A stretch of 6,050 bases of DNA from Chloroflexota bacterium (GTDB lineage: Bacteria; Chloroflexota; Dehalococcoidia; SM23-28-2; RBG-16-64-32): the NCBI GenBank assembly GCA_016190405.1, contig JACPQO010000013.1:1-6050 (forward strand), in the 5' to 3' direction. A program made the translations under genes and the position numbers. The notes below the pieces were generated by a model, which was not told the origin of the DNA, searched no databases, and saw only the letters and a list, made by a program, of their open reading frames with translations. This document shows, piece after piece, positions 1 through 4,826 of the stretch. Position 1 is the first letter of the stretch, and the number at the start of each line of letters is the position of its first letter.

Positions 1-37
1 GCCGAAGGGTCGCCAGGGGCGGGGCACGACGAGCCGC

Positions 38-52
38 AACCCTGCGCGGGTT
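38..52. other. Small perfect hairpin downstream of the Nudix gene
   Basis: AACCC (38-42) and GGGTT (48-52) form a perfect 5-bp stem around the loop TGCGC. It lies about 30 nt beyond the Nudix stop codon in that gene's direction of transcription. No T-tract follows on either strand, so it is not a standard intrinsic terminator. The rest of 1-80 shows no gene I can support. The first nine bases (GCCGAAGGG) match the end of the interspersed repeat seen at 5009-5033 and may be the tail of another copy, but that match is too short to be sure. Confidence 0.3.
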
Positions 53-74
53 GGGTCCCCCTCCACCTCCGCCT

Positions 75-108
75 GGAAGCCTAAAGGCTTCCGCTACGTT
101 CTTGTAGC
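75..108 (-). repeat. Tandem double-hairpin repeat overlapping the Nudix 3' end
   Basis: Two perfect hairpins sit back to back with no spacer. The first is GGAAGCC (75-81), loop TAAA (82-85), GGCTTCC (86-92). The second is GCTAC (93-97), loop GTTCTT (98-103), GTAGC (104-108). The Nudix stop codon TAG (83-81 on the minus strand) lies at the loop edge of the first hairpin, and the second encodes part of the protein's tail. The compact two-stem form resembles REP-like or small non-autonomous interspersed repeats of GC-rich bacteria. There is no T-run after the stems, so if it ends transcription or protects the mRNA 3' end it does so without the classical U-tract. Seen directly: the stems. Inferred: that this is a dispersed repeat. 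Confidence 0.65.
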
Positions 109-641
109 CCCTGGTTCCGCTTGAGCCAGTCCCTGAGCGCCCAGCGCGTCGTCTCGTACGCCAGGTCGTCCCAGGGGATATCCTGGGGCCGGAACCAGCG
201 CACCGCCAGCGCCTCGCGGCCGGGGCTGGCGCGGCCCGCGGCCACCCGTCCTCGAAAAACGATGGACACGATGCCCGGCCCCTCGGGCGCCGGCTTGGAG
301 TAGACGCCGACGATGTCCCCCAGGCGGACGGTCACGCCCGTCTCCTCCTGCGCCTCGCGCACGGCGCACTCCTCCACCGACTCGTCGATCTCCATGAAGC
401 CGCCGGGCATCGTCCAGGCGCCGTAGCGCGGCTCGATGGCCCGCCGCATCAGCAGGATCCGCCCCCGCCGTTCGGGGACGACGTTCACCACCAGCTTGGG
501 GTTGACGTACAGGATGTGGCCGCGGTCGCAGACCAGGCGCGGGCGGTCTTCGGTGGGCAGGAGCCGGTAGACCAGCGGGGCGGCGCAGTAGGGGCAGTAC
601 CGGAGGCCATCGCCGGCAGGCAGGGGATATTCGTCAGGCAC
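81..641 (-). CDS. Nudix hydrolase with N-terminal zinc ribbon
   Basis: This 186-residue protein should hydrolyse a nucleoside diphosphate linked to another group (NDP-X), the general Nudix reaction; the substrate cannot be read from sequence. The Nudix box is complete at residues 81-103: G81, E87, then R95-E96-A-Q-E99-E100-T-G102-V103, matching G-x5-E-x7-REUxEExGU, with the metal-binding glutamates present. An N-terminal zinc-ribbon-like segment has C16-x2-C19 and C38, followed by the ribbon-type sequence GHILYVNPK. The usual fourth Cys is missing; H42 may replace it. Architecture is like ADP-ribose/NADH-type Nudix enzymes with a zinc ribbon. The start is GTG at 641-639, 6 nt after the DUF2283 stop with no clear Shine-Dalgarno, so it probably relies on coupling. 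The last ~10 residues and the TAG stop lie in a hairpin repeat and are not expected to be part of the fold. Confidence 0.93.
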   Translation of the reverse strand: MPDEYPLPAGDGLRYCPYCAAPLVYRLLPTEDRPRLVCDRGHILYVNPKLVVNVVPERRGRILLMRRAIEPRYGAWTMPGGFMEIDESVEECAVREAQEETGVTVRLGDIVGVYSKPAPEGPGIVSIVFRGRVAAGRASPGREALAVRWFRPQDIPWDDLAYETTRWALRDWLKRNQGLQERSGSL

Positions 642-647
642 TAACAG

Positions 648-887
648 TCAGGAAGCCAGGACCTTGATGCGGTGCTTGGCCAGGAGGTCGGCGATCACCT
701 TCTGCTGGGGGAGGTCGCGCAGATCGACGCCCGTGCTCACACACGTAAGCTCCACGCCGACAGGTGTGCCGTCGGCGGCGTAGTCGACGCGGCGCTCCCT
801 GTCCAGCTCTTCGCCGTAGGAGTACGCCATGTCGCTGAGCCGGATGTAGATGGCGTCGGCCTCTTCGTCGTAGCGGAAATCGATCAT
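648..887 (-). CDS. DUF2283 family small protein, possible antitoxin-like partner
   Basis: A 79-residue protein with the DUF2283 signature near the N-terminus: Y6-D7-E-E-A-D11-A-I-Y14-I-R-L, followed by a short beta-rich region (residues 33-53) and a helical, charged C-terminus (61-76). The molecular function of the family is not established. Members are often seen beside DUF4258 proteins, as here, and I recall such pairs being proposed as toxin-antitoxin-like modules. The ATG at 887-885 starts 1 nt after the DUF4258 stop (TGACATG), with no separate Shine-Dalgarno, so translation probably depends on re-initiation from the upstream gene. The Nudix gene follows after 6 nt. Family assignment is fairly safe; the antitoxin role is inference only. 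Confidence 0.85.
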   Translation of the reverse strand: MIDFRYDEEADAIYIRLSDMAYSYGEELDRERRVDYAADGTPVGVELTCVSTGVDLRDLPQQKVIADLLAKHRIKVLAS

Positions 888-888
888 G

Positions 889-1104
889 TCAGTCGGCGGC
901 CGTGATGATGAGCGGCGGATCAGAGCCCTTCGCTACCACCACTTTAACGCGGCGGCCTCCGGGGTGTCCAACGTAGATGTCGTTGCCCTTGCGGTCGGCG
1001 TAACGCGTGTGATAGCGCTGCAGGACTTCCTCTACCTCTTCCCCCGAGATGTGTCGTAGGGTCATCTGGTCGCGCGCGTGGCGGCTGTAGCGAGGCGCGG
1101 TCAA
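889..1104 (-). CDS. DUF4258 family small protein, possible toxin-like partner (TTG start)
   Basis: A 71-residue basic protein fitting DUF4258: Y6-S-R-H9-A-R at the N-terminus, an ISGEEVEEVL helix (19-28), then beta strands carrying Y35-x-D37-R-K-G, I43-Y-V-G and R51-R-V-K-V-V-V (51-57). The fold is thought to be related to small RelE/BrnT-like ribonuclease-type toxins, but activity in this family is not established and no catalytic residue is claimed. Start choice: the frame is open far upstream, but homology begins just before YSRHARD. TTG at 1104-1102 gives a normal family length and overlaps the moaDE stop as TTGA, the TTG equivalent of an ATGA junction. ATG at 1065 would cut off the conserved N-terminus. 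The gene is easily missed because a long spurious frame runs through it. DUF2283 follows after 1 nt. Confidence 0.78.
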   Translation of the reverse strand: MTAPRYSRHARDQMTLRHISGEEVEEVLQRYHTRYADRKGNDIYVGHPGGRRVKVVVAKGSDPPLIITAAD

Positions 1105-1772
1105 GTGCGCTCTACCGGCTCCCCCTCCACCCAGACCTCGCCGCTCTCGAAGACCTCCTTCTTCCAGATGGGCACCACCTGCTTGAAGCGGTCCACCAGG
1201 TGGTGACAGGCCTCGAAGGCCTCCTTGCGGTGGGGCGATGAGACGGCGATCAGCAGCGACGTCTCGCCGATCTCCAGGCGGCCGCTGCGGTGCTGCATCG
1301 CCACCCCGGTCAGGGGCCAGCGGGCCATCGCCTCCCCGGCGATCTGCCGCATCACCTTCGTGGCCATCTCCGGATAGGCGTCGTACTCCAGGTACAGCAC
1401 GCGGCGGCCCCTGCTGTTGTTGCGGACCACCCCGAAAAACAGCGCGACCGCCCCGCTCTCGTCCTGGCGCACGTGGTCGACTAGGCGACGGGGGTCCAGC
1501 GGCTCGCCGGTGACCTCGAACAGGCCGGCCCCTCCGCTGACCGGCGGGATCAAGGCCAACTCGTCGCCGTCCCGCAGTGGCTGGTCGGGCGATACGTACT
1601 CGGCGTTGACGGCGTACATCAGGCTCGCCGCGTAGGCCGATAGCCCCGGGTAGCGCTGGCAGAGCAGGCGGTACGCCTCGCCGGCGCTCAGCCCCTCGCC
1701 CAGCTCCACCTCCGTCTCCCGCGTGCCCGCCAGCTCGCCCAGGCGGGCGAACAGGCGCACCCTGGCCTTCAT
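1101..1772 (-). CDS. moaDE: Molybdopterin synthase, MoaD-MoaE fusion
   Basis: This 223-residue protein joins both subunits of molybdopterin synthase, which inserts two sulfurs into cyclic pyranopterin monophosphate to give molybdopterin, in the cytoplasm. Residues 1-81 are the ubiquitin-like MoaD domain, ending in the typical IPPVSGG; the Gly80-Gly81 pair is where the sulfur-carrying thiocarboxylate forms. Residues ~84-223 are MoaE: F112-F-G-V-V-R, YDAYPEMA (130-137), H161-R-x-G-x-L-x-x-G-E170, and K197-Q-V-V-P-I-W-K204-K. K197 and K204 match in spacing the two active-site lysines of E. coli MoaE (K119, K126). The Gly-Gly is internal here, so either cleavage after Gly81 or another solution is required. 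The ATG at 1772 is chosen over GTG at 1805 because MKARVRLFARL is the normal MoaD start and the GTG lies in a repeat; GGGGTGG sits 7 nt upstream. No other moa genes are in the window. Confidence 0.95.
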   Translation of the reverse strand: MKARVRLFARLGELAGTRETEVELGEGLSAGEAYRLLCQRYPGLSAYAASLMYAVNAEYVSPDQPLRDGDELALIPPVSGGAGLFEVTGEPLDPRRLVDHVRQDESGAVALFFGVVRNNSRGRRVLYLEYDAYPEMATKVMRQIAGEAMARWPLTGVAMQHRSGRLEIGETSLLIAVSSPHRKEAFEACHHLVDRFKQVVPIWKKEVFESGEVWVEGEPVERT

Positions 1773-1790
1773 GGCGGCACCACCCCATAG

Positions 1791-1865
1791 AGGAACCGGG
1801 AACACGGCACAAGGAACAAATTGGGGTAGGGGCGGTCTTGTTCCATGTTCCTGGTTCCTTGTTCC
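1791..1865. repeat. Inverted array of GGAAC heptamers between the MFS gene and moaDE
   Basis: The right arm (1838-1865) is four tandem 7-mers on the plus strand: TTGTTCC, ATGTTCC, TGGTTCC, TTGTTCC. The left arm (1791-1818) is four 7-mers in the opposite sense: AGGAACC, GGGAACA, CGGCACA, AGGAACA. Laid against each other, 1791-1813 and 1837-1859 are complementary at 20 of 23 positions, with a 23-nt loop (1814-1836). A transcript running from the MFS gene into moaDE would fold into a long stem about 18 nt before the moaDE start codon. Possible roles are an attenuator/processing stem, a multi-site operator, or a dispersed repeat. No T-tract follows, so it is not a standard terminator. Confidence 0.7.
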
Positions 1866-1874
1866 AGGACAAGT

Positions 1875-3173
1875 CTAGTGTACCTGTCGCAGGCGCGGCA
1901 AGGCGACGACGGCGGTGCCGGTAGCTCCGGCCAGCGCCACCCCAATGACGAGAACGGCCGTCGTTGCGCCGATCCCCTGGGCGATGGCGCCGATGAAGAT
2001 GCCGTTCATCATCATGAACGCCGGGTTCAGGGAGAGGAGGGACATGAGGCGGCCCCGCACCTCGTTGGGGGCTACGTTCTGAATGACGGCGGCCGCCGCG
2101 ATCATGGCGGCGTTGAACGTGGCGGCCATGAAGAACTGGACGACACTGAACCAGACCAGGGAGCGCGTGGCCCCCCAGGCGATGAGCAGCAGGGAGCTGC
2201 CGAACATCCCCAGCAGGAATATCCAGCCTTTGTACCTGAAATCGCGGGCGAAGGAGAGCCCGTAGCCGGAGACGATGTAACCCAGCCCCCAGAAAGCGCC
2301 GACCACCCCCCACTGGAAGGGGCTGCCGTGCAGCACCCGCGGCACCCAGTAGGGCGACAGGTTGTAGATGGCCCCCATGGCGAAGGCGCTGACGGTGAAG
2401 CTGACCAACAGCAGGGTCAGGACCTCCCGGTGCCGGCGGGCGTAGCCCATCCCCTCGGCGATGTGGGAGAGCATCGAGGGGGAGGCGGGCAGACGGCGGC
2501 CCCGGTAGTGGATCAGCAGCAGCGAGGAGAGGACGGCCACGTGGCCGCCCAGGCTGAGGGCGAAGGCGCCGCCAATGCCCAGCGTATCCAGGGCGGTGCC
2601 GGCCAGCAGCGGCGCGATGGCGAAGCTGGTCTGGAGCGCCGCCGTGGACAGGGAGACGGCGTTGGTGATGTCCTGCGGCTCCACCACCTCCACGATGATC
2701 GCCTGCCGCGCCGGCAGGTCGAAGGACTGGGTGGCCGCCGCCGCGAACAGCAGCACGAACACCTGCCACACCTGGATCGCGTCCAGAAGGATGAGCAGAG
2801 CGAACAGCCCGCCGACGCACAGCGCCGCCAGCTGCGTGCCGATGGCCAGCCGGCGCCGGTTCAGACGGTCGGCGAAGGCGCCCCCCATCAGGGCCGAGAT
2901 AAGTACCCCCGCCCCGCGGGTCAGGCCGGCGATGCCCAGCATCAGCAGCACCGGGAACGACTGGCCCAGGGCGCGGGGAAAGTGCGTCTCGATCAGCCGC
3001 CCGATGGCCATGTACTGGAACATGATGGTGCTGCTGGCCAGCAGCATCCCCAGCCAGAGGACACGGAAATCGCGGTGCCGCAGGGCGCCCAGGGCCGCCA
3101 GGCCGAGGAAGCTGGGCCTGGATACGGCTATCGTCGGCGCTGGGGGGATCGCTAGCTCTTCACCGGCCTCCAT
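1875..3173 (-). CDS. MFS transporter, MFS_3 (EntS-like exporter) family
   Basis: A 432-residue inner-membrane protein with about 12 hydrophobic segments, probably a proton-driven exporter; the substrate cannot be told. After a ~30-residue cytoplasmic tail, ALRHRDFRVLWLGMLLAS (29-46) is the classic start of MFS_3 proteins. The motif-A loop between helices 2 and 3 is GGAFADRLNRRR (97-108). PARQAII (154-160), followed by a V-E-P-Q-D-I-T-N-A-V-S-L stretch (165-175), is a family hallmark, as is N-E-V-R-G-R (370-375) late in the C-terminal half. The central cytoplasmic loop is near residues 222-250. The ATG at 3173 has no Shine-Dalgarno, and a good -10 (TACAAT) ends 9 nt before it, suggesting a leaderless message. 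It is divergent from the PLP-enzyme gene. Related proteins export siderophores or drugs, and many are uncharacterised. Confidence 0.93.
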   Translation of the reverse strand: MEAGEELAIPPAPTIAVSRPSFLGLAALGALRHRDFRVLWLGMLLASSTIMFQYMAIGRLIETHFPRALGQSFPVLLMLGIAGLTRGAGVLISALMGGAFADRLNRRRLAIGTQLAALCVGGLFALLILLDAIQVWQVFVLLFAAAATQSFDLPARQAIIVEVVEPQDITNAVSLSTAALQTSFAIAPLLAGTALDTLGIGGAFALSLGGHVAVLSSLLLIHYRGRRLPASPSMLSHIAEGMGYARRHREVLTLLLVSFTVSAFAMGAIYNLSPYWVPRVLHGSPFQWGVVGAFWGLGYIVSGYGLSFARDFRYKGWIFLLGMFGSSLLLIAWGATRSLVWFSVVQFFMAATFNAAMIAAAAVIQNVAPNEVRGRLMSLLSLNPAFMMMNGIFIGAIAQGIGATTAVLVIGVALAGATGTAVVALPRLRQVH

Positions 3174-3182
3174 GGCGGGGCC

Positions 3183-3210
3183 ATTGTAGCATCGACGCTA
3201 TTGATGGCAG
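3183..3210 (-). promoter_or_regulatory. Promoter for the MFS gene, probably leaderless
   Basis: On the minus strand a -10 TACAAT (3188-3183; 5 of 6 to consensus) is preceded after 16 nt by CTGCCA (3210-3205; 4 of 6 to TTGACA). Only 9 nt (GGCCCCGCC) separate the -10 from the ATG, so transcription would begin at or next to the start codon, and no ribosome-binding site is present. The -35 overlaps the -35 of the divergent plus-strand promoter. Confidence 0.55.
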
Positions 3211-3230
3211 CGCTTGGCCGCTGTTACGAT
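3201..3230 (+). promoter_or_regulatory. Promoter for the S1P-lyase-like gene
   Basis: TTGATG (3201-3206), an 18-nt spacer and TACGAT (3225-3230) form a plausible sigma-70-type promoter. The start site would be near 3237, giving a leader of about 37 nt with a Shine-Dalgarno. The same layout, TTGATG-N18-TACAAT, occurs before the hibernation factor gene at 5631-5660, which supports both. Confidence 0.5.
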
Positions 3231-3262
3231 GGCGGCGGCCCCGTCGCCCCGGCGCAGCCTAT

Positions 3263-3267
3263 AGGAG
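3263..3267 (+). promoter_or_regulatory. Shine-Dalgarno for the S1P-lyase-like gene
   Basis: AGGAG lies 6 nt before the ATG at 3274, a standard spacing, and settles the start codon. Confidence 0.8.
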
Positions 3268-3273
3268 TCCGAT

Positions 3274-4590
3274 ATGAAGTTCCCCGCCAAAGGTACGCCC
3301 CGCGATCAGCTCTCGGCCCAGATCCGAGATGCCCTGGCCCTGGACGCCGACTGGCGGGGTGGCCGCATCTGGAGCCTCGTCTACTTCGCCGGCGACGACG
3401 TGGCGGAGGTGCTCAAGGACGCCTACAGCGCCGCCTTCTTCACCAACGGCCTCGGGCCGGGCGCCTTCAAGAGCCTCAAGAAGTTCGAGGCCGAGGTCAT
3501 CGCCATGACCGCCGACCTGCTGGGCTGCCCCGGGGCGGCCGGCAACATGACCTCCGGCGGCACCGAGAGCATCCTGATGGCCGTCAAGACGGCCCGCGAC
3601 TGGGCCCGCGCCGAGAAGGACATCGCGGAGCCGGAGATGGTGCTGCCGGTCAGCGCCCATCCTGCCTTCGACAAGGCGGCCCACTACCTAGGGGTGAAGC
3701 CGGTCCATATCCCCGTCCGGGAGGACCTGCGCGCGGACGTGGAAGCGGCCCGCGCCGCCCTCACCGACAACACCGCGCTGGTCGTCGGCTCCGCGCCCTG
3801 CTATCCCTTCGGAACCATCGACCCCATCCCGGAGCTGGCGGCCCTGGCCCGGGAGCGTGGCATCTGCTGCCACGTGGACGCCTGCCTCGGCGGCTACCTG
3901 CTCCCCTTCCTGGCGCGATTGGGCTATGAGGTGGCGCCCTGGGACTTCACGGTCCCCGGCGTGACCTCCATATCGGCGGACAACCACAAGTACGGTTTCG
4001 CGGCCAGGGGCGCCGGGACGGTGCTGTACCGCGACCGCGAGCTCCGCCGCCATCAGTTCTTCACCGCCACCGACTGGCCCGGCGGCCTCTACGGGTCGCC
4101 GACCATGACCGGCAGCCGCCCCGGCGGCGCCATCGCCGCCGCCTGGGCCGTCCTCAAGTACCTCGGCGAAGACGGATACCTCCGCCTCGCCCGAGTCATC
4201 ATGGAGACCACGTGCGCCCTCATCGACGGCATAAACGCCATCCCCGGGCTCTACGTGCTGGGCCAGCCCGACATGAGCGTGTTCCCGTTCACCTCAGACA
4301 GCGTGGACATCTACGCCGTGGCCGAGGCCCTGGACGCCCGCGGCTGGCACCCGGACCGGCAGCAGATGCCGCCCAGCCTGCACCTCATGGTCACGCCGGC
4401 GCACCGGGACATCGTTCAGCCCTTCCTGGCCGACCTGGCGGCGGCGGCCCGCGGCGCGATCGGGGGGCCCGCCCCCAGCGGCAGCGCCGCCATGTACGGC
4501 ATGTTGGGCACCGTGCCGGACCGCGGCGTCGTGCGCAAGGTGATCCTGGACTTCATCGACGGCCTGACCGCAGTCAGCGAAGAGGCGTGA
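3274..4590 (+). CDS. PLP-dependent enzyme of the sphingosine-1-phosphate lyase / group II decarboxylase family
   Basis: A 438-residue soluble fold-type I PLP enzyme. Landmarks: M92-T-S-G-G-T-E-S (PLP-phosphate region), S127-A-H129-P-A-F-D-K-A (ring-stacking His expected here), H200-V-D202-A-C-L-G-G with the Asp that contacts the PLP nitrogen, and S232-I-S-A-D-N-H-K239-Y with K239 as the Schiff-base lysine. D267-W-P-G-G-x-Y and a C-terminal A-M-Y-G-M with P-D-R-G-V also follow sphingosine-1-phosphate lyases, which split phosphorylated sphingoid bases into an aldehyde and phosphoethanolamine. There is no N-terminal membrane helix, and the protein is shorter than bacterial lyases I recall (~500). 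Where those lyases read N-P-L-H, this reads N58-G-L-G, losing the His; R245 replaces a conserved Lys six residues after the Schiff-base Lys. The substrate may therefore not be S1P; an amino-acid decarboxylase or a different lyase is possible. It is divergent from an exporter. Confidence 0.88.
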   Translation: MKFPAKGTPRDQLSAQIRDALALDADWRGGRIWSLVYFAGDDVAEVLKDAYSAAFFTNGLGPGAFKSLKKFEAEVIAMTADLLGCPGAAGNMTSGGTESILMAVKTARDWARAEKDIAEPEMVLPVSAHPAFDKAAHYLGVKPVHIPVREDLRADVEAARAALTDNTALVVGSAPCYPFGTIDPIPELAALARERGICCHVDACLGGYLLPFLARLGYEVAPWDFTVPGVTSISADNHKYGFAARGAGTVLYRDRELRRHQFFTATDWPGGLYGSPTMTGSRPGGAIAAAWAVLKYLGEDGYLRLARVIMETTCALIDGINAIPGLYVLGQPDMSVFPFTSDSVDIYAVAEALDARGWHPDRQQMPPSLHLMVTPAHRDIVQPFLADLAAAARGAIGGPAPSGSAAMYGMLGTVPDRGVVRKVILDFIDGLTAVSEEA

Positions 4591-4645
4591 GGCTCGGATG
4601 CCATAGATGCTCTCGACAATGTGCGAGTCGACACTGCCCTCCTTC

Positions 4646-4748
4646 CCGCTCGTCCTGAGGTATCGAAGGCCTGTCCTGAGCGGAGTCGAAGGGACGAGCG
4701 GAGCGATGACCTTCCGCTCATGCTTCGACAGGCTCTCAGCGCGAGCGG
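4646..4748. repeat. Complex palindromic interspersed repeat in the S1P-lyase-like/comF gap
   Basis: Several related units are packed together. CCGCTCGTCC (4646-4655) and GGACGAGCGG (4692-4701) are a perfect 10-bp inverted repeat. GTCCTGAG...TCGAAGG occurs twice in direct order (4652-4669 and 4673-4692) and once inverted in diverged form (4722-4748, ending CGAGCGG). GTCGAAG/CTTCGAC (4685-4691/4723-4729) enclosing GAGCGGA/TCCGCTC (4696-4702/4713-4719) gives a 14-bp interrupted stem. Another copy lies in comF (5009-5033). The 236-bp gap 4591-4826 holds no gene I can support: open frames across it merely translate the repeat. It looks like a dispersed non-autonomous element rather than a terminator. 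Confidence 0.8.
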
Positions 4749-4766
4749 GTCGCGACGCCCCGCGAC
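4749..4766. other. Perfect hairpin upstream of comF
   Basis: GTCGCG (4749-4754), loop ACGCCC, CGCGAC (4761-4766) form a 6-bp all-GC-rich stem directly after the interspersed repeat and 60 nt before the comF ATG. Only a short AT-richer stretch follows, with no T-run, so a terminator role for the preceding gene is uncertain. Confidence 0.35.
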
Positions 4767-4826
4767 GATCAGCACAATTCTGGGAGTGGCCCATTCTGAG
4801 GGAATCGATCAATCTCGGCGGCAGCA

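Noticed and set aside
75..108. Intrinsic terminator for the minus-strand operon
   Set aside because: The stems are good, but no T-tract follows in the direction of transcription, so the feature is listed as a repeat.
1803..1805. GTG at 1805 as the moaDE start
   Set aside because: It would add 11 residues encoded partly by the heptamer repeat; MKARVRLFARL from 1772 is the normal MoaD beginning.
889..2820. Very long minus-strand open frame (643 codons) through the MFS and moaDE genes
   Set aside because: It is out of frame with both, rich in Arg/Gly/Pro/Ala as expected of a GC-rich shadow frame, and only its 3' end (889-1104) carries a recognisable domain, annotated separately as DUF4258.
1845..3155. 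Long plus-strand open frame (436 codons) opposite the MFS gene
   Set aside because: It is low-complexity Gln/Gly/Arg/Asp-rich sequence antisense to a convincing membrane transporter; an artefact of GC-rich codon bias.
3201..3929. Plus-strand open frame overlapping the S1P-lyase-like gene
   Set aside because: It is in another frame of a clearly conserved PLP enzyme and has a shadow-type composition.
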